Shown piece after piece: positions 13,858 through 15,470 of a stretch of DNA of 15,470 bases. This stretch comes from Clostridiales bacterium (lineage in GTDB: Bacteria > Bacillota > Clostridia > Oscillospirales > Oscillospiraceae): contig DPCD01000013.1 in the NCBI GenBank assembly GCA_003516765.1, positions 1 through 15,470 of the forward strand. Reading direction: 5' to 3'. A program made the translations under genes and the position numbers. Under the pieces are notes generated by a model. It saw nothing but the letters and a program-made list of their open reading frames with translations. It was not told where the DNA came from and made no database searches. Within the stretch, counting starts at the first letter, position 1, and each line of letters starts with the position of its first letter.

Positions 13858-14750
13858 GTTCCCACCTTCGTTCCATAGAATTGATAGGTTCCTGTGCTGA
13901 AATTAAACATAATTCCGCACGTCTTTGCCTCGTTTCCAACCCACATCAGGTTGCTTCCATCGTAAATCTTCTGAACAACTGCCGGGTTCGTGTTGCCGAG
14001 GATAACAGAATAGTTGTCCGCTCCGTATGTCTGCCCAATCACGGCCTTCATCATACCGTTGATCCACACTTCGAGGCCATTCGCCCCAATCGCCATGTAG
14101 TTGTTGATGTCCGATGACATGACGATCCGGTCGCCCGCCAAGAAGGTTTGTCCGTACCCGGTCGTGACGGTCACGCCGTTCACCTTCTGACTCACCGTAG
14201 AAACGGCCCCTTCGGCGTTTGCAACGCGGGTCTCCAATCCGCTGGCCGTCTGGCTCAGGCTTGAAATGCTCCCCTCTGCATTGCTCACGCGGGAAGAAAG
14301 ACCATTTGCGGTCTGCTGAAGGGAAGAGATATTCCCTTCGGCGCTGGACACTCTGGAAGAAAGGCCGTTTGCGGTCTGCTGCAAGGACGAGATATTGCCC
14401 TCAGCATTCCCGACGCGGCTGCTCAACCCCTGCGCCGTCTGCTCCAGCTGCGAAATATTGCCCTCGTTGCTGCTCACGCGGGAGGCGAGGCCCGCCGCCG
14501 TAACCTGAAGCTCTGCGAGATTCCCGTCCGTGTCAGAGAGCTGCTTCAAAATCGGCTGCGAGATCGCGTCCTGAATCTCTTTCAGTCCTTCGGTGTTGAA
14601 GTTCCCGGCGTCGAGGTTGTTCAGCGTATACCGCAGCTGTTCCAGCAGCATATAGAGGTAATTTCGGATCGTCCTGATCTGCTCTGCGGGGCTTTCCTGC
14701 CCCGCAAAGTTTGGAAACTGCGTGTCCGCGCTCAGAATATTCCCCGGCAT
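13854..14750 (-). CDS. Phage tail fibre / minor structural protein with 21-residue coiled-coil repeats
   Basis: 298 residues in three parts. Residues 1-60 form a helical head of a type common in Clostridia phage minor structural proteins (AEQIRTIRNYLYMLLEQLRY, then TLNNLDAGNFN). Residues 77-181 are five tandem 21-residue units with core Q-T-A-x-G-L-x-S-R-V-x-x-x-E-G-x-I-S; 21 equals three heptads, so a long trimeric coiled-coil shaft is expected. Residues 190-298 look beta-rich, with GDRIVMSSDINNYMAIGANG and a C-terminal STGTYQFYGTKVGT. The coiled-coil shaft with a beta-rich tip is the usual design of tail fibres or fibre-like baseplate proteins. The start follows the upstream TGA by one base and has only a weak site, so translational coupling is likely. 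The last codons overlap the next gene by four bases (ATGA). The receptor cannot be predicted. Confidence 0.75.
   Translation of the reverse strand: MPGNILSADTQFPNFAGQESPAEQIRTIRNYLYMLLEQLRYTLNNLDAGNFNTEGLKEIQDAISQPILKQLSDTDGNLAELQVTAAGLASRVSSNEGNISQLEQTAQGLSSRVGNAEGNISSLQQTANGLSSRVSSAEGNISSLQQTANGLSSRVSNAEGSISSLSQTASGLETRVANAEGAVSTVSQKVNGVTVTTGYGQTFLAGDRIVMSSDINNYMAIGANGLEVWINGMMKAVIGQTYGADNYSVILGNTNPAVVQKIYDGSNLMWVGNEAKTCGIMFNFSTGTYQFYGTKVGT
14208..14522 (-). repeat. Five tandem 63-base (21-residue) repeats in the fibre-like gene
   Basis: Codons 77-181 of the fibre-like gene contain five in-frame 21-residue units, each with G-L-x-(S/T)-R-V near the middle and E-G near the end. A degenerate partial unit lies on either side. 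Units 3 and 4 differ at only one residue in the core, but their DNA differs at several third positions, so the array is maintained mainly at protein level. Such arrays can change copy number by recombination and so alter fibre length. Confidence 0.9.
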
Positions 14751-14751
14751 A

Positions 14752-15048
14752 TCAGCTCAACCCCAATCTGAATAACGCATAGGCCACAAGCCCGCCCGCC
14801 AGAGCCGTCAGAATGGTCTTGACCAGCGCTTCCCACTTGCTTCCCGGCACGGCCTTTAATTCCTTGACGTCCGTCTTGATCTCCTGCACGGTGCTCTCAA
14901 TGGTATCCTGCTTCGTGGCGAGGACTTCGACCGACGTCGCCAGCGTGTGCAGCGCCCGGTTGTCCTCCTCTAAGTCGTTGATGCGGTGCGTGTTGCTCTT
15001 GCTGCGGGCCTCGATTTCGGCGATCTTTGCCTGAATTCCATCGTCCAT
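14752..15048 (-). CDS. Small coiled-coil protein with C-terminal membrane helix, XhlA (hemolysin/holin-associated)-like
   Basis: 98 residues. Residues 1-70 are charged and heptad-like (IAEIEARSKSNTHRINDLEE, then IESTVQEIKTDVKEL), followed by one hydrophobic helix near residues 75-95 (LVKTILTALAGGLVAYALFR). This soluble coiled coil plus single C-terminal membrane segment is the layout of the XhlA family of phage proteins, which work with holins in lysis or sit in tail/lysis modules. The start is supported by a GGAAG-type site upstream (AAAGGAAGTAAGAG before ATG). The TGA at 14754-14752 is separated by one base from the ATG of the fibre-like gene, which suggests coupled translation. No holin or endolysin is visible in the window, so a lysis role is inferred only from the family resemblance. 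A structural membrane-anchored tail accessory protein is the alternative. Confidence 0.7.
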   Translation of the reverse strand: MDDGIQAKIAEIEARSKSNTHRINDLEEDNRALHTLATSVEVLATKQDTIESTVQEIKTDVKELKAVPGSKWEALVKTILTALAGGLVAYALFRLGLS

Positions 15049-15072
15049 CTCTTACTTCCTTTCCCGGTATTT

Positions 15073-15470
15073 TTATGTCTGTTCCTGCCAACCAGCCGGA
15101 TATGCTGTGGGTGAATACACGTTCGCGTCAATCAGGCTAATATAATGCTTGCCCTCAAACGTCACCTTGTCGCCCTTCTTGTAGGCGTCGTGCGCACCAG
15201 TCGGTTGCACGAATTCTGGCCATTCATCCAGTGAAACGACCACAAACAGCGCCGGTGTAATGTCCGGTGTCCAGTCTGCTTGTGAGGTATGCGCCTGAAC
15301 CACACGATATAGCACATTCTTATATTGCAGCCGCTCATCAACCGCATAAGCACGGCCTGTCACCCATTGAGGAAACAGCTCTACTGCTTGTAGCGCATCC
15401 TCATCGGGTAGGCTCACAGACGCTTTTTCAATATAGGGACGTAGTGCTCTGGCCCTTTCTGTATAGCTCG
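15073..15470 (-). CDS. Phage tail protein, C-terminal part, with tandem CBM5/12-like modules (5' end outside window)
   Basis: The frame is open from the right edge to a TAA at 15075-15073, so the true start lies beyond the window. A GTG at 15417 is possible but has no convincing ribosome-binding site, and the reading upstream of it (SYTERARALRPYIEKA) looks like ordinary protein. The visible part has two short aromatic-rich modules of the CBM5/12 (chitin-binding-like) type. The first contains LQYKNVLYRVVQAHTSQADW followed by P-D-I-T-P-A-L. The second has D-A-Y-K-K-G-D-K-V, a G-K-H-Y-I-S strand and ends in YPAGWQEQ. From family knowledge, such modules end phage tail or baseplate proteins, or cell-wall enzymes, and bind surface glycans. 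It lies 24 bases upstream of the XhlA-like gene. The role in host-surface binding is inference; the module type is a moderately confident pattern match. Confidence 0.72.
   Translation of the reverse strand, partial: SYTERARALRPYIEKASVSLPDEDALQAVELFPQWVTGRAYAVDERLQYKNVLYRVVQAHTSQADWTPDITPALFVVVSLDEWPEFVQPTGAHDAYKKGDKVTFEGKHYISLIDANVYSPTAYPAGWQEQT

Noticed and set aside
14208..14522. Regular 63-base periodicity, considered as a CRISPR-like or tandem regulatory array
   Set aside because: The units are contiguous, in frame, diverge mainly at third positions and encode a coiled-coil heptad pattern; there are no spacers.

Overview
The window reads as part of a tailed-phage or prophage late (structural) module from a fairly GC-rich Firmicute, most likely a Clostridia/Oscillospiraceae-type gut bacterium. 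That host guess rests on strong AGGAGG ribosome-binding sites, GC-rich third codon positions and protein types that resemble Clostridia phage proteins. It is inference; no host marker gene is present. Every gene I can support lies on the minus strand, packed end to end with overlaps or gaps of about 25 bases or less, so the window looks like one transcript read from right to left. I see no tRNA, rRNA, IS element, CRISPR array, promoter or terminator.

In transcription order: (1) the 3' part of a tail protein ending in tandem carbohydrate-binding-like modules (15470-15073); (2) a small XhlA-like coiled-coil membrane protein (15048-14752); (3) a fibre-like protein with 21-residue coiled-coil repeats (14750-13854); (4) a 531-residue tail protein resembling the P22 gp10/tail-tube-B type (13857-12262); (5) a 433-residue Gln/Tyr/Ala-rich protein with a Gly-rich linker (12250-10949); (6) one enormous open frame from 10939 to the left edge with no stop codon: at least 3,646 codons, about 400 kDa.

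The giant protein is a DarB-like 'polyvalent' phage protein. It has a duplicated N-terminal motif, a coiled coil, a Gly/Ala-rich hydrophobic stretch, a low-complexity linker, an N6-adenine methyltransferase-like domain, an SNF2/DEAH helicase, an HExxH zinc-metallopeptidase-like domain and an LPD38-like C-terminal region. By analogy with P1 DarB and podoviral ejection proteins, it probably travels in the virion and enters the cell with the DNA, where it could protect or handle the genome. Genes 4 and 5 would provide the tail conduit and a partner protein.

The most unusual feature is a 137-codon gene nested in another frame inside the giant gene (7770-7357). It has its own perfect AGGAGG site, and the GC-rich third-position bias switches from the giant frame to the nested frame exactly there. 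Either a formerly free-standing small gene was engulfed by fusion of its neighbours, or a new gene arose inside the linker.
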